Origin: Dissophora ornata
Taxonomy: Eukaryota; Mortierellomycota; Mortierellomycetes; Mortierellales; Mortierellaceae
Direction of reading: 5' to 3'
Length of the DNA: 10,739 nucleotides
NCBI GenBank assembly: GCA_025201705.1
Contig: MU617566.1
Location: forward strand, 1 to 10,739
Position numbers and translations under genes: made by a program. Under the pieces are notes generated by a model that did no database searches, was not told the origin of the DNA, and saw nothing but the letters and a program-made list of their open reading frames with translations. Shown piece by piece: positions 1-7,738 of this stretch (its first letter is position 1; every line of letters starts with the position of its first letter).

Positions 1-12
1 AAAAAAAAAAAA

Positions 13-640
13 GGTTTACGTTTTTTAGGAGAGCTCCCTGAGTTTTGCTTCCATAAACTACAGTGCAGATGGAGTATTATGTCGAAGGACGAGGGGGCTG
101 GTCTGTTCAAGAAATGCACTCCTTTTTGAAGCCGATGGTTTTCTATCCTTAGGGAAACGCGATCATGAAACCCCTCAGTAAGCATTCACATGCGTCGTAT
201 TATGCTTCATTACTCTTCTTCCTAAGAGAAGAATTCTTTCCACCTCTGTTCCCTTTGGAATGATCTCTCGAGAGTGTTTTCTACTAGGCTTTCTTTTAGT
301 TTAGCGCTTTTCTACAAGCCCTTTTCTCCTTCTCAGATTGTCCAGCAATTACATGAGGGTCTTGTTGCTTCAGATGTGTCACAAATCGCGCTAATAGTTC
401 CTAAAAGATACCTCGTTGCTTGTGCTCTCCGCAAAATATGTAGAAATGATTGGTGCAGTGTTACACTAATATCATTCAAAGTCGCAATGGTAGTTTAGGC
501 TACAACCACCATAGTTACCTTGACCGCGATGCTGCCGCGTTCCACGTCCTTGACGACTCTAGCGCCACGCTTCTTATTAATGCAGCCGCCCAGCAATATA
601 AACATACTTCATAGAAACTCCAGTATGAAATAAAACTATA
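13..640. other. Gene-poor leader of copy A
   Basis: I see no gene I can support here. The first 12 bases are a pure A run, which may mark an assembly or contig edge. From 32 onward the sequence matches 6046-6520 in copy B, with indels: copy A has about 70-100 extra bases around 345-500. A 74-codon open frame at 274-498 is disrupted in copy B and uses a non-ATG start, so it is probably not a gene. An AATAAA hexamer occurs near 629 on the + strand and has a counterpart in copy B (6490-6495). Confidence 0.5.
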
Positions 641-1010
641 CCTTGTCTGTTACCTTTCCAACACACTTCATCACTGATGATGAAATCTTGCGGGAGGAGG
701 CGATTGTGTCTGTGAAGAAGAACGCAAGTGCTTCGCCCATGCTACATTTGCTCATGCATGATGACATACCCCATGCGTTCCCCATGTTTGACTTTCTTCC
801 CAACGCCGAGCGTGCACTCTGACAAGCCGGCGACTTTATCTGAAGTGTCACAGTTGGTGGGGAGCCTTCCGCGAACAAGACCTCGATGCGCTTTGGTGTT
901 GACGGTTGACTGCAGCCACTGGAGGAGGATGTAGTAACAGGCTGAGAAGAAAGCTTGGGCGGGGGCATCATGTACTCGCCAGTCTTCAGTAAGCCCCCCA
1001 AGGCCATTAT
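640..1010. other. Conserved block of uncertain coding status, copy A
   Basis: This block is the counterpart of 6530-6890, with many shared short peptides in the same relative frame, such as LMHDD, FPMFDFLP and VTVGG. In copy B that + frame is open for 112 codons. Here it is interrupted by three TGA codons at the places where copy B has CAA, CGC and CAA. Those stops would make this copy a broken gene if the frame is real. A hand tally of A/B differences does not favour the third codon position, so coding is not established. A 123-codon open frame on the - strand (636-1007) is not preserved in copy B and is probably fortuitous. Confidence 0.35.
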
Positions 1011-1071
1011 ACATGAGCAGACATTTCACGTGTAGTCAGGAGGGTTGATTGAAGAATGGAGGCCAATTCTT

Positions 1072-1327
1072 ATTCATTGATTCACTCATTCATTCATTCA
1101 TTCACTCATTCACTCATTCATTCATTCATTCATTCACTCATTCACTCATTCATTCATTCATTCATTCACTCATTCACTCATTCATTCATTCATTCATTCA
1201 CTCATTCATTCATTCATTCATTCACTCATTCATTCATTCACTCATTCATTCATTCATTCACTCATTCATTCATTCACTCATTCATTCATTCATTCACTCA
1301 TTTATTCTGTCATTCATTCATTCATTC
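1072..1327 (+). repeat. ATTC/ACTC tetranucleotide microsatellite (long allele, copy A)
   Basis: This is about 256 bp of tandem ATTC with regularly interspersed ACTC units, giving blocks such as ATTCATTCATTCACTC. The period is 4 and no unit contains a stop on the + strand. All three + frames therefore stay open and encode the same Ser/His/Phe/Ile/Thr-rich peptide, while every - frame hits TGA. The tract lies between a shared GGAGGGTTGATTGAAGAATG sequence and the first recognisable part of the exonuclease gene. The orthologous tract in copy B is only about 90 bp and more degenerate, so this copy expanded, or the other contracted, after duplication. It is not evidence for a real Ser/His-rich protein. 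Confidence 0.95.
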
Positions 1328-1576
1328 CTCTTCACTTCCTCTTTCCCCACACGCAGATTACCAGAACACCAGTGGGATGCAACCAACCGTCCTGTGTCAT
1401 CGGACGCCAATATCCGCCATGGAGTCTGCAAAGGCGCGCCGTGAAGCATCAACAATTTCATCGTCTCTTGCTTCGGCTACAAAGACCACCAGCACTGCGC
1501 TTCTATCCAGGTCACAGTTTGCTACAAAATCAGCGAGCAAGGTGATGACCCCACCATGGAGAACTCTGAAATGCAG

Positions 1577-1631
1577 GTCGCAACATTTAGTTTAACACTC
1601 TGTATCGGCATCCGTTAAACACCTGCAACAG
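1577..1631 (+). other. Intron 1 of exonuclease pseudogene A (55 bp)
   Basis: The donor is CAG|GTCGCA and the acceptor GCAACAG|CC, with TTAAAC as a possible branch site about 15 bases upstream. In copy B (7684-7738) the same splice joins two conserved blocks exactly in frame, giving ...TLKYSPSLSGPPS. In copy A the extra T just downstream puts the second block out of frame. Confidence 0.6.
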
Positions 1632-2165
1632 CCCCAGTTTTGTCTGGACCTCCGAGTCTAAAGATCGACCTCCGAGCACACAGCAAACCACAGTTTCGTC
1701 AAGCTGTGGCCATGCAGTATTACAACGAATTCCTTCGCATTTACAAGCCTCTTGCTGATACAGGATCCAATCTTGCCTCATCGTACGCTGTTGATCAAGA
1801 GAAGGCCGTTCACTCCAAACCTAATCAGGGCAGCTATCGCAGTTTAGCATCGTCGGTCCTACAGCGGTTGAAAAAGAGGCCACTCGCGATTAGTGAAGAG
1901 GATGTCGGGATTGACGGTGAATGGCTACATCCACAACTGAAGGCGAAAGAGAACCTAGCTTTGGACGATATTTGGAGAGGTGCATCAAAATATGTTCAGA
2001 CACTAGAGGAACTGGAAGCGAACGGATACCCAATCGAGATACCAAAAGGTTCGCCTCCTCCACTAGAGCAGACCCAAATTTGTCATAGAAAGGAGATATT
2101 GGAGGAGGAGGATAAGCTGGCATGCCGATTTCATGATCTGAGAATAAGGTCGAGGAGCAAGGATG

Positions 2166-2248
2166 GTAAGAAGTTTGGAGGTGTTATCGAAAGGTACACT
2201 TTCCATTACTAGTGTATTTATTGTATTTTACTTTATTCGCATTTTCAG
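2166..2248 (+). other. Intron 2 of exonuclease pseudogene A (83 bp)
   Basis: The donor is G|GTAAGA, a near-ideal site, and the acceptor is CATTTTCAG|GA. Splicing in phase 1 gives ...KDGKKIKQFPCC, which joins the first zinc knuckle region to the conserved FPCC block of the REX family. A branch-like ATTACTAG lies near 2205. The donor is kept in copy B at 8290, but its acceptor has been deleted there. Confidence 0.75.
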
Positions 2249-2660
2249 GAAAAAAAATCAAGCAGTTTCCATGCTGCGATGCGCCTCAAGGAAGTCGGGG
2301 ATGCCGCGAGGGCTCACATGTTTTCAAGGAGGATGCCTGATTGCGTTTGCATGGACGGATCCCATTTCTTGAAACACCAAAAACGAGCTCCTCTGGTGGG
2401 CAGCGGCATACAGTGATCGCGATGGATTGTGAAATGGTGCGCGTTGTTAAAGCGACAGGAAATCTAGACTATGCTCTACGACACGAAAGAATTGCTTTTG
2501 TTGCTTTCACTTACACACATTGCCATCACCGGATACAGGGCTACACAACGGGAGGTTTTAAATTCATTAGACTGACAGTTGTAGACAAGGCTGGCACACC
2601 CATCATGGATGAGCTTGTCAAACCGTCTCACAACGTCCTAGACCTAAATTCTCGCTTCAG

Positions 2661-2743
2661 GTACTTATCTATGTCATGTAACATACTATTCATTGCTGCC
2701 ATGTAAGGTCATTCAACGTAGCATTAACTTGCGTCGCCATCAG
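2661..2743 (+). other. Intron 3 of exonuclease pseudogene A (83 bp)
   Basis: Exon CGC TTC AG, then GTACTT ... GCCATCAG, then T GGT ATC. Splicing restores RFSGI, the junction expected for REX-family proteins. GCATTAACTT, about 20 bases before the acceptor, is a good branch-site candidate. This is the clearest single proof that the locus once carried a spliceosomal gene. Confidence 0.85.
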
Positions 2744-2903
2744 TGGTATCGTTTCACTTGAGGGTGCCAAATACATCCTAGACCAGGCATGAAGGCGTAT
2801 TCTCCAACTGATTGACAAAGACACTGTCATTATTGGCCAAAGTTAAGAAAATAACTTTCGAGTTTTGCGATTGATCCATACGCGAGTTATTGATACTGCC
2901 ATG

Positions 2904-3039
2904 GTGTGGGAGTTTGATGCGTGCATGCAAAATATAGGAATTTACAGACCCTGTAGATGTCTCTAATGTGAAGTGTCAAATTTTTCTATTTTTCAATTTT
3001 TCTATGATCTCTTTATCTATTATTCTTTGCAAATCGCAG
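2904..3039 (+). other. Intron 4 of exonuclease pseudogene A (136 bp)
   Basis: Donor ATG|GTGTGG and acceptor ATCGCAG|TTG, preceded by a long T/C-rich tract (2980-3028). The splice joins RVIDTAM to LYPHP, the order seen in REX-family exonucleases. The donor is stronger in copy B (GTATGG). Copy B's version spans 8775-8912. Confidence 0.75.
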
Positions 3040-3212
3040 TTGTATCCGCATCCACAACGCTTTCAAACTTTCGCTACTCGCTGCAGCGTCTGGCAAGAGA
3101 GCATCTTCAAATCCGCATCCAGGACTCTGAAGAGGGACATAATTCATATGAGGATGCAAAAACTTGTCTTGACTTGGTGCGTCTCAAAATTACAAAAGAC
3201 GTACCAGAGTAG

Positions 3213-4077
3213 CCACTGTCATGGCAGAACGGAGTGCGCCGCAATATCATTTAATTTAACACCTCATGCAATGCACTAGGAACCAAGCTGTTTATTTCAA
3301 CTGAAATGGAGTGTTCTTTGCCCAATGTATGCAAGACTTTACCTACCTCAAAACGACAGTATTTCCTCAGCCGTCGCCATACATGCGTTTCTCCAACTGC
3401 CAGTAGAGTTGCGGAGGGCATTTAAGCAACGCCAAGCAAACTGCCAACAGTAAACCTGCATCCTCACCAAGGTTCCTTATCCCAGGCCACATTAGTAGCC
3501 ATCTTCTTCATACGTAGCCCACGGCGCAGATACACGCCTTTTGACCCAGATGCAACCTCAGTAAAGTAGTTTACAGCGCTCCATCAGGCTGGTGCTATTT
3601 CCGTTGGTTCATAATCATTGAGAAATCCATCATGACACTCTATTTCGGCTCTTGCTCTGTCAGGTTGTCTCTTTTGTTCCATACTTTATTAGTTTATCTC
3701 CTATTGCTTCTTTTCCAGTATGCCTGTTAATGGCTAATACTGAAGGCCTTGGATCCCCTCCGGAAGACTTGGCCTACTCTTGCAACCGCTGAGAGGTATC
3801 TCATATAATTTCACAATTTGAAAACACTGGTGGTCCAGGGCAAACACCCACTCTGCCTTCCTGGCCTTGGTTTGCCTTGCTTTGAGGCACATGACAACTC
3901 CAGGCGTATGTGAAAGAAATTTGGCGACTCTCAATACCGACAGCCTCGAAGTTAATTTATTGGAGCAAACAACTCATGTGTCCCTCAGGACACGGTGGCA
4001 TGTAGGCCTGTAATCCAGGCAGACGCTGAACAATCGAACACTGTCTTCTACATCTGTTGCAATCCGAATTGTTCTTT
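3213..4077. other. Convergent intergenic region with conserved degenerate frames, copy A
   Basis: This segment lies between the end of the exonuclease pseudogene and the 3' end of the cysteine-rich gene, and matches 9076-9914. Read on the - strand from about 3660 to 3300, it has the same peptide pattern as the longer open frame of copy B, for example FLNDYEPTEIAP, AVNYFT and VAWDKEPW. Here two internal TGA codons and a TAA interrupt it. The + strand also has shared stretches in this area. No family could be recognised. It is either the relic of a second gene or ordinary duplicated non-coding DNA. Confidence 0.4.
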
Positions 4078-4083
4078 TTTATT
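4078..4083 (-). terminator. Candidate poly(A) signal for cysteine-rich gene A
   Basis: AATAAA on the - strand (TTTATT on +), about 165 bases downstream of the TAA at 4247-4249. The same hexamer in the same context occurs in copy B at 9915-9920. It is only a hexamer match, supported by position and conservation. Confidence 0.5.
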
Positions 4084-4246
4084 TTATCTTGCAAGAGACA
4101 TGATGTGTGTTTTGTGACCATACACATAGAAAGTATTTTGCAAAAAAAGAAAGGTGTTTAAGGATGTCGTACATTGTTCTGTAACTTTGCTCCAAGAGTT
4201 ATCAGTAATGTCGCAGGGACATAGGGACAGGAACGATGGCCTTTGG

Positions 4247-5407
4247 TTACTCAGACACGGCAGCGATGGTGGGTTCCTCTTCAGGAGCAGCGGCACCCTC
4301 AAGAGCTTCGTCATTGCCATCGTCAATGTCAGCGTCATCGTCAGTGTCAGCGTCGCAACGTTTGCACCTGCGCTCGCACACGGATCCGCAATTGCGCTCG
4401 CACTTGCTCTTGCAGTCTTGCTCAGATCCGATAAAGTTCTTGCAATCAGAGAAGCACACCTTCTCGTCTTCATGGCATGCTTTGTTGCACTCGACCTTAC
4501 AGGGCTTGCATCTCTCGTTGCACTTTTGCACGCCATGCTCGCACTTTCCTTTGCACCAGTCCTTGCCAGTATCGCATGCCGTATTGCACTCTTTATCGCA
4601 AGTGTCGCACGCGTCATCACACGCCTTATCAGCTCCCTTACATTCGCGCTTGCATCGTTCTTGGATTTCGCACTCAATCTTGCAAATGCCGGTCACAAGA
4701 GTGATGAGCGGCTGACCCAAACCCTGCGAGATAAACGTTTTCTCGCACTTTTCGACGCAATGAACGCACACCTTTTCGCATGGCGCGAACTCATCGGAAT
4801 GAAGTTCCCCTGAGGAAACTAGGGCGTTGCACGTCTCTGCGCAATCGTTGCTGCCGCACACCTTATCGCAGTATTCTTCATGGCCCGGACTCCACTTGAA
4901 TGTCTCTAAGCACCTGTCCTTGCAGCTGAACACCTTGCCGCACTCGCGACTATCCATCTTTTCTTGCGTCTCCCCGAACCCCTCAAGAATTTGGATGCAT
5001 AAACCAACAGCCTGGTCATCGCAGCGCAAGTTGCATCGAGAATTGGAGTCCTCGCACTTGTCTTTGCAGTCGATCGTCGGCTTCTTGCACTTGTCCTTGC
5101 AGTCGCGCTCAAAGACCTTGCATTCCTCACCACACTCCAGTCCACCAAATTTGCACTTTTCCTCACACTCATGTTCGCACTCGGGGAAGGGAAGCGTGAT
5201 AATGTTGTTTCTGCATTGCTTGTGATGGTGATGGTGATGCTTATGCTTTTTGTGCCAAAGGGCTTCCTCCACAATTGTCGCAGGGCTTGGCGAGTCCAGC
5301 GTGGAGGCCTCGGCTCCAGCGACTCCAGCCTGCAGGACCTCTTGTATGGCAACCGAGGAAGCGATGGCAAAGGTGGCGATCAACAGGACTCTGAACAAGT
5401 TCTTCAT
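4247..5407 (-). CDS. Secreted cysteine-rich CX3C-repeat protein with His cluster (386 aa)
   Basis: An intact single-exon frame. It starts at ATG 5407 (context AAAAATGAAG) and ends at TAA 4247-4249. Residues 1-20 form a signal peptide: Lys2 and Arg6, then the hydrophobic run VLLIATFAIASSVA. Residues 52-63 hold eight histidines in twelve positions (HKKHKHHHHHHK). From Cys65 to Cys351 there are 48 cysteines, mostly as CX3C pairs, about 12% of the protein, with acidic and lysine-rich spacers. The tail of about 35 residues is Asp/Glu/Ala-rich and ends TIAAVSE. I see no transmembrane helix after the signal peptide and no named domain. The histidine cluster plus paired cysteines suggests an extracellular protein that binds metal or forms a rigid disulfide rod, but that is inference. 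It converges on the dead exonuclease gene. Its last ~100 codons match the gene at 10056. The function is unknown. Confidence 0.85.
   Translation of the reverse strand: MKNLFRVLLIATFAIASSVAIQEVLQAGVAGAEASTLDSPSPATIVEEALWHKKHKHHHHHHKQCRNNIITLPFPECEHECEEKCKFGGLECGEECKVFERDCKDKCKKPTIDCKDKCEDSNSRCNLRCDDQAVGLCIQILEGFGETQEKMDSRECGKVFSCKDRCLETFKWSPGHEEYCDKVCGSNDCAETCNALVSSGELHSDEFAPCEKVCVHCVEKCEKTFISQGLGQPLITLVTGICKIECEIQERCKRECKGADKACDDACDTCDKECNTACDTGKDWCKGKCEHGVQKCNERCKPCKVECNKACHEDEKVCFSDCKNFIGSEQDCKSKCERNCGSVCERRCKRCDADTDDDADIDDGNDEALEGAAAPEEEPTIAAVSE
5184..5253 (-). other. Histidine cluster in cysteine-rich protein A
   Basis: The mature N-terminus of the 386-residue protein contains WHKKHKHHHHHHKQC, read on the - strand from a GATGGTGATGGTGATG stretch on +. 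Mixed CAC and CAT codons indicate natural sequence rather than a vector-derived tag. Such clusters commonly bind zinc, copper or nickel ions; nothing here proves which, or whether it binds at all. Confidence 0.75.
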
Positions 5408-5537
5408 TTTTGAGAAAGTGAATTGTGGAGACTGTCAACGGGAGATTGTGTTGATTCTATCAGATGCGGAAGGGAAAAGGCGGCAGGATGAGCTGATGAT
5501 GACAAGAAAAGGGACCTTGACTGGGATCTTCTCGGGG

Positions 5538-5545
5538 TTTAAATA
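5538..5545 (-). promoter_or_regulatory. TATA-like element upstream of cysteine-rich gene A
   Basis: TATTTAAA on the - strand, 131 bases upstream of the ATG at 5407. Between it and the ATG lies a pyrimidine-rich leader (CCTTTTCCCTTCC near 5475) with several CA-type candidate initiators. Position and sequence fit a core promoter, but no transcript evidence is available. Confidence 0.45.
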
Positions 5546-6045
5546 ATGAAAAAGAAAATGCCTTTGCACACATCAATCGCCATTTGTCGTCATTATCAGT
5601 GCTTATTCAAGTTGATACAAGGGGTTTTGAAAGCCAGCATTCCATGCATTTTGAGCATGTCCGACATCAAGGCTTCAACAGAAGAAGATAGGGGGGGACT
5701 GGACGTTAGTAGTGGTTGTGGAAACAGAGATGGCAAGGATGTATCCCTTATTTATCAGCACGAAGAACGAGAAAGCAGCCTAGGAGACACTCGGGCCATT
5801 TTGAAAAAAAAAAGGAGCAAAACTGAGGGGTTGCCCAAAAAAGGATAGAGAATTTAAGCTGTTGGACGCATTGATGATGGCAGCAACTAAAGTTCCACTG
5901 ACAAAGGACTGCATTCCGGAATGTTTTAGGGGTGGTTGACAAAAAGTGGATCCATTCATTACATGCATGCTCCTGAACTCTGATGAATGAAAACGGGCAT
6001 GGTCTATTGAAGTGTAGATATCACCCCTTTAGTTGCTTACAGGTA
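5546..6045. other. Spacer between the two duplicated copies
   Basis: Part of the ~1.3 kb not found in either duplicated unit. It would hold the upstream region of the cysteine-rich gene. It contains A-rich runs (for example ten A's near 5804-5813). A 100-codon + frame (5546-5848) has a low-complexity Lys-rich end and no recognisable domain, so I do not call it a gene. A short coding-like remnant is listed separately at 5854-5980. Confidence 0.5.
5854..5980 (+). pseudogene. Possible short gene remnant, unidentified
   Basis: In one + frame this reads KLLDALMMAATKVPLTKDCI and continues PECFRGG before a TGA. A +1 shift at the G run then continues as VVDKKWIHSLHA. The amino-acid composition looks protein-like across the shift, which would suit a decayed exon with a one-base indel. 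I do not recognise the family, and the stretch is short enough to be chance. Confidence 0.2.
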
Positions 6046-6530
6046 AGCTCCTTGAGTTTTGCTTCCACAAAGGCACAAACTAGCAAACTAGGGGCTGGTT
6101 TGTCAACAGGCGTGCATTGTGACAAATAATAAATGTTGGGAAGAAATGAACTCCTTTTTGAAGGGAAACTTGAAGGGAAACGCAGAGCATGAAACCCCCC
6201 ACTGGTGGTAAGCACTCACATGCTTCATATCATGCTTCATCACCCCTCTTCCTAGGACAGAAGTTCTTTCTACCTCTGTTCCCTTTGGAGAGTGTTTTCT
6301 CGAGGCTCTTTTTTCCTTCTCAGATTGTCCAGCAATAACAAATCGCGCTATAGAATGCTGCGACGAGAAAAGGTGCTCTCGTGAGATTGTGCTCTCAGCA
6401 AAATGTGCACCATGCTGCTTGTTAATCCAGCCGTCTAGCAAACATGTAATAGAAACCCATAGACATACTTCATAGAAACCTCAGTCTTCAATAAAACCAC
6501 ACCCTATCTCTTACCTTTCCAACACACTTC
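6046..6530. other. Gene-poor leader of copy B
   Basis: The counterpart of 32-640. I see no supported gene. Open frames on the - strand (6021-6215 and 6103-6441) are not kept in copy A and contain no recognisable motif. An AATAAA hexamer at 6490-6495 (+) is shared with copy A. Confidence 0.45.
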
Positions 6531-6545
6531 ATCAATAATGGTGGA

Positions 6546-6884
6546 ATGTTGCGGAACGAGGCGATTGTGTCTGCGAAGAAGAGCGCAAGTGCTTCGCCCA
6601 CGTTACATTCGCTCATGCATGATGATATGCTCCATGTGTTCCCCATGTTTGACTTTCTTCCCAGCGCCGATCATGCACTCCAACAAGCTGGTGACTTTAT
6701 CCGCACTGTCACAGTTGGTGGCCAGCCTTTGGCGAACAAGAGCTCGATGCGCGTTGGTGTTGACGGTCAACTACGACCACTGGAGGGGAATGCTGCTACG
6801 GACTGGGAAGAACGCCCAGGAAAGCTTGAAGAGGCCACATGTACTCACCAGTCTTCAATAGCCGCCCAAGGCCATCATACATGA
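6546..6884 (+). CDS. Hypothetical 112-aa open frame in a conserved block, copy B
   Basis: An open frame from ATG 6546 to TGA 6884, without recognisable domain. It contains LMHDD, FPMFDFLPSADHALQQAGDF and TVTVGGQPLANKSSMRVGVDG-like segments (the last split by my reading, not by a stop). Copy A has the same peptide scaffold, broken by three TGA codons. Upstream in frame, TFPTHFI is also shared, so an exon could extend 5' without an ATG. Against coding: my hand tally of differences between the copies does not peak at the third codon position, and a second + frame (6538-6861) overlaps. An AATAAA at 6945-6950 could serve as a poly(A) signal. It may be an exon of a lost gene or fortuitous. Confidence 0.3.
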   Translation: MLRNEAIVSAKKSASASPTLHSLMHDDMLHVFPMFDFLPSADHALQQAGDFIRTVTVGGQPLANKSSMRVGVDGQLRPLEGNAATDWEERPGKLEEATCTHQSSIAAQGHHT

Positions 6885-7090
6885 GCAGACAGAGTAAAAA
6901 GTTATCCACAATCTTTCGTAGTTCTAGAGGGTTTGCGTATGGACAATAAACAAGAGAAAGAAACTGATGAAGCATCAAAGCATTCATTCACTGTTGTTCA
7001 GCGCAGCTTATTTCACATCTCTCTCGTGTGGAGTCTGGAGGGTTGATTGAAGAATGAAGGAGAATGTTCACAAATGAGCTCCCGATCCTT

Positions 7091-7181
7091 ATTCATTCAT
7101 TCATTCATTCATTCATTCATTCATTCACTCATTCATTCGCTCATTTATTGTTTCACTCATTCTTTCATTCTTTCATTCATC
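7091..7181 (+). repeat. ATTC microsatellite (short allele, copy B)
   Basis: About nine clean ATTC units, followed by degenerate ones (ATTCGCTC, ATTTATTG, ATTCTTTC). It is flanked upstream by the same GGAGGGTTGATTGAAGAATG sequence as the 256-bp tract in copy A, so the two are the same locus before and after duplication. Confidence 0.9.
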
Positions 7182-7281
7182 TTCACACAACGTTTGTCTC
7201 CTCCGGCCTGTTTACAGTAATCCCTTGCCCTTCTCTGCTTGCTTGTCCACGCGAGGCATTTTGCATCTTTTCCCACGCGCA

Positions 7282-7440
7282 GCTTCCGCCAACAGAGGCC
7301 ATATCGTCCACCACCTCTTTAGCCAGCACTGCTACCCTGACAAGAAAGGTCAAGCGCAAACTTGGTGACATCACTGCGGAGGACGATGCATACCGGGAAC
7401 CAGCACAAAGATGTGTCAGGAAGACGGATAAAACGTTGCC
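7282..7440 (+). pseudogene. Candidate N-terminal exon of the exonuclease gene, kept only in copy B
   Basis: Just after a T/C-rich stretch and the acceptor-like CACGCGCAG (ending about 7281) lies a coding-like frame. It holds a Ser/Thr-rich part and then a basic/acidic stretch, TRKVKRKLGDITAEDDAYRE. Copy A has the same acceptor-like CACACGCAG but jumps straight to the following CCAGAACACC, so this segment was deleted there or inserted here. Such low-complexity basic N-termini are usual upstream of REX domains. To connect with the next block (GMQPTVQ..., from 7464) a frame change is needed, so a splice or indel lies in between. Confidence 0.4.
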
Positions 7441-7683
7441 AGAACACGAGTGGAGTGAGTGGGATGCAACCGACGGTCCAGCGTCATCGGACGCCGGTAT
7501 CCGCTATGGAGGCTGCAAAGGCGCACTGTAAAGCGTTCAATATAATTGCTACCACAACGATTTCTTCGTCTCCTGCTTGGCTCTGAAGACCACCAGCACT
7601 GCTGTGCTTCTATCCAGGCCACAGTTTGCTACAAAATCAGCGAGCAAGGTGATGACCCCACTACGGAGAACTCTGAAATACAG

Positions 7684-7738
7684 GTCGCAACAATTGGTTT
7701 AATACTCTGTATCGGCATCCGTTAGACACTTGGAGTAG
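7684..7738 (+). other. Intron 1 of exonuclease pseudogene B (55 bp)
   Basis: CAG|GTCGCA ... GGAGTAG|CC. Splicing gives TAC AG|C CCC AGT TTG, which runs in frame into SGPPSLKID. The length equals that of copy A's intron, and this copy has the unshifted reading, so it defines the ancestral junction. Confidence 0.65.

Larger units (their letters stand above)
1377..3212 (+). pseudogene. REX1/REXO1-type DEDDh RNA exonuclease pseudogene, copy A
   Basis: The parent family (REX1, REXO1 and REX3/REX4 relatives) trims RNA 3' ends with a two-metal DEDDh active site. Five exons can be inferred: about 1377-1576, 1632-2165, 2249-2660, 2744-2903 and 3040-3212. In order they show the N-terminal SGPPSL...RQ...YYNEFLRIYKPLA block, a zinc motif continuing as FPCC...GC...HVF, Exo I MDCEMV at 2422-2436 (Asp 2425, Glu 2431), RFSGI across an intron, Exo II, RVIDTAM, LYPHP, and Exo III GHNSYEDAKTCLDLV (His 3138, Asp 3153). 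Lesions: one extra T in the run 1638-1641; loss of 21 bp at 2083/2084 that removes the second cysteine of the first zinc knuckle; in-frame TGA at 2338 and 2790; TAA at 2844; Exo II Asp changed to Asn at 2853; and a frameshift between LYPHP and YSLQRLA. The ATG at 1377 is a guess. It is non-functional as read, unless there is editing or a sequence error. Confidence 0.88.
32..4690. repeat. Tandem segmental duplication, copy A
   Basis: This stretch aligns collinearly with 6046-10510. Homology starts at AGCTCC (32 here, 6046 in copy B), just inside the window edge. It continues through a conserved block, an ATTC microsatellite, a REX-type exonuclease pseudogene and about 1 kb of convergent intergenic DNA, and ends in the 3' part of the cysteine-rich gene. 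Order and orientation are the same in both copies. The offset changes from about 6014 at the left end to about 5809 at the right, because of insertions and deletions: for example, a ~230-bp segment before 1370 is missing here and a 248-bp segment is missing in copy B. By eye, identity is high in exon-like parts and lower between them. I see no terminal inverted repeats or target-site duplication, so this reads as a segmental duplication. The true left boundary may lie outside the window. Confidence 0.9.

Noticed and set aside
1072..1327. CRISPR-like array
   Set aside because: Units are four bases with no unique spacers; the surrounding DNA is eukaryotic with introns.
1049..1595. Ser/His/Phe/Ile-repeat proteins of 131 and 179 residues
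   Set aside because: They are produced by the ATTC repeat, which is stop-free in all + frames. The repeat is much shorter in the other copy. Only the part after about 1377 has protein-level support.
4084..4677. 197-codon - strand frame, and the similar 233-codon frame at 9809-10510
   Set aside because: Both overlap the cysteine-rich genes in another frame of the same strand, lack a signal peptide, and read Ser/Arg/Ala-rich nonsense without the regular cysteine spacing.
4154..4813. 219-codon + strand open frame opposite the cysteine-rich gene
   Set aside because: It is the antisense shadow of the CX3C gene; the Leu/Ala-rich translation follows from the cysteine and lysine codons on the other strand. 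The counterpart opposite copy B at 10185-10514 has the same explanation.
5220..5250. Six-histidine run as a cloning-vector tag
   Set aside because: It sits inside a longer native His/Lys cluster with mixed codons, downstream of a signal peptide, in a gene with a paralogue in the same window.
5546..5848. 100-codon + strand frame starting next to the TATA-like element
   Set aside because: No recognisable motif, low-complexity Lys-rich end made by A runs, lies in the upstream region of the opposite-strand gene, and has no second copy for support.
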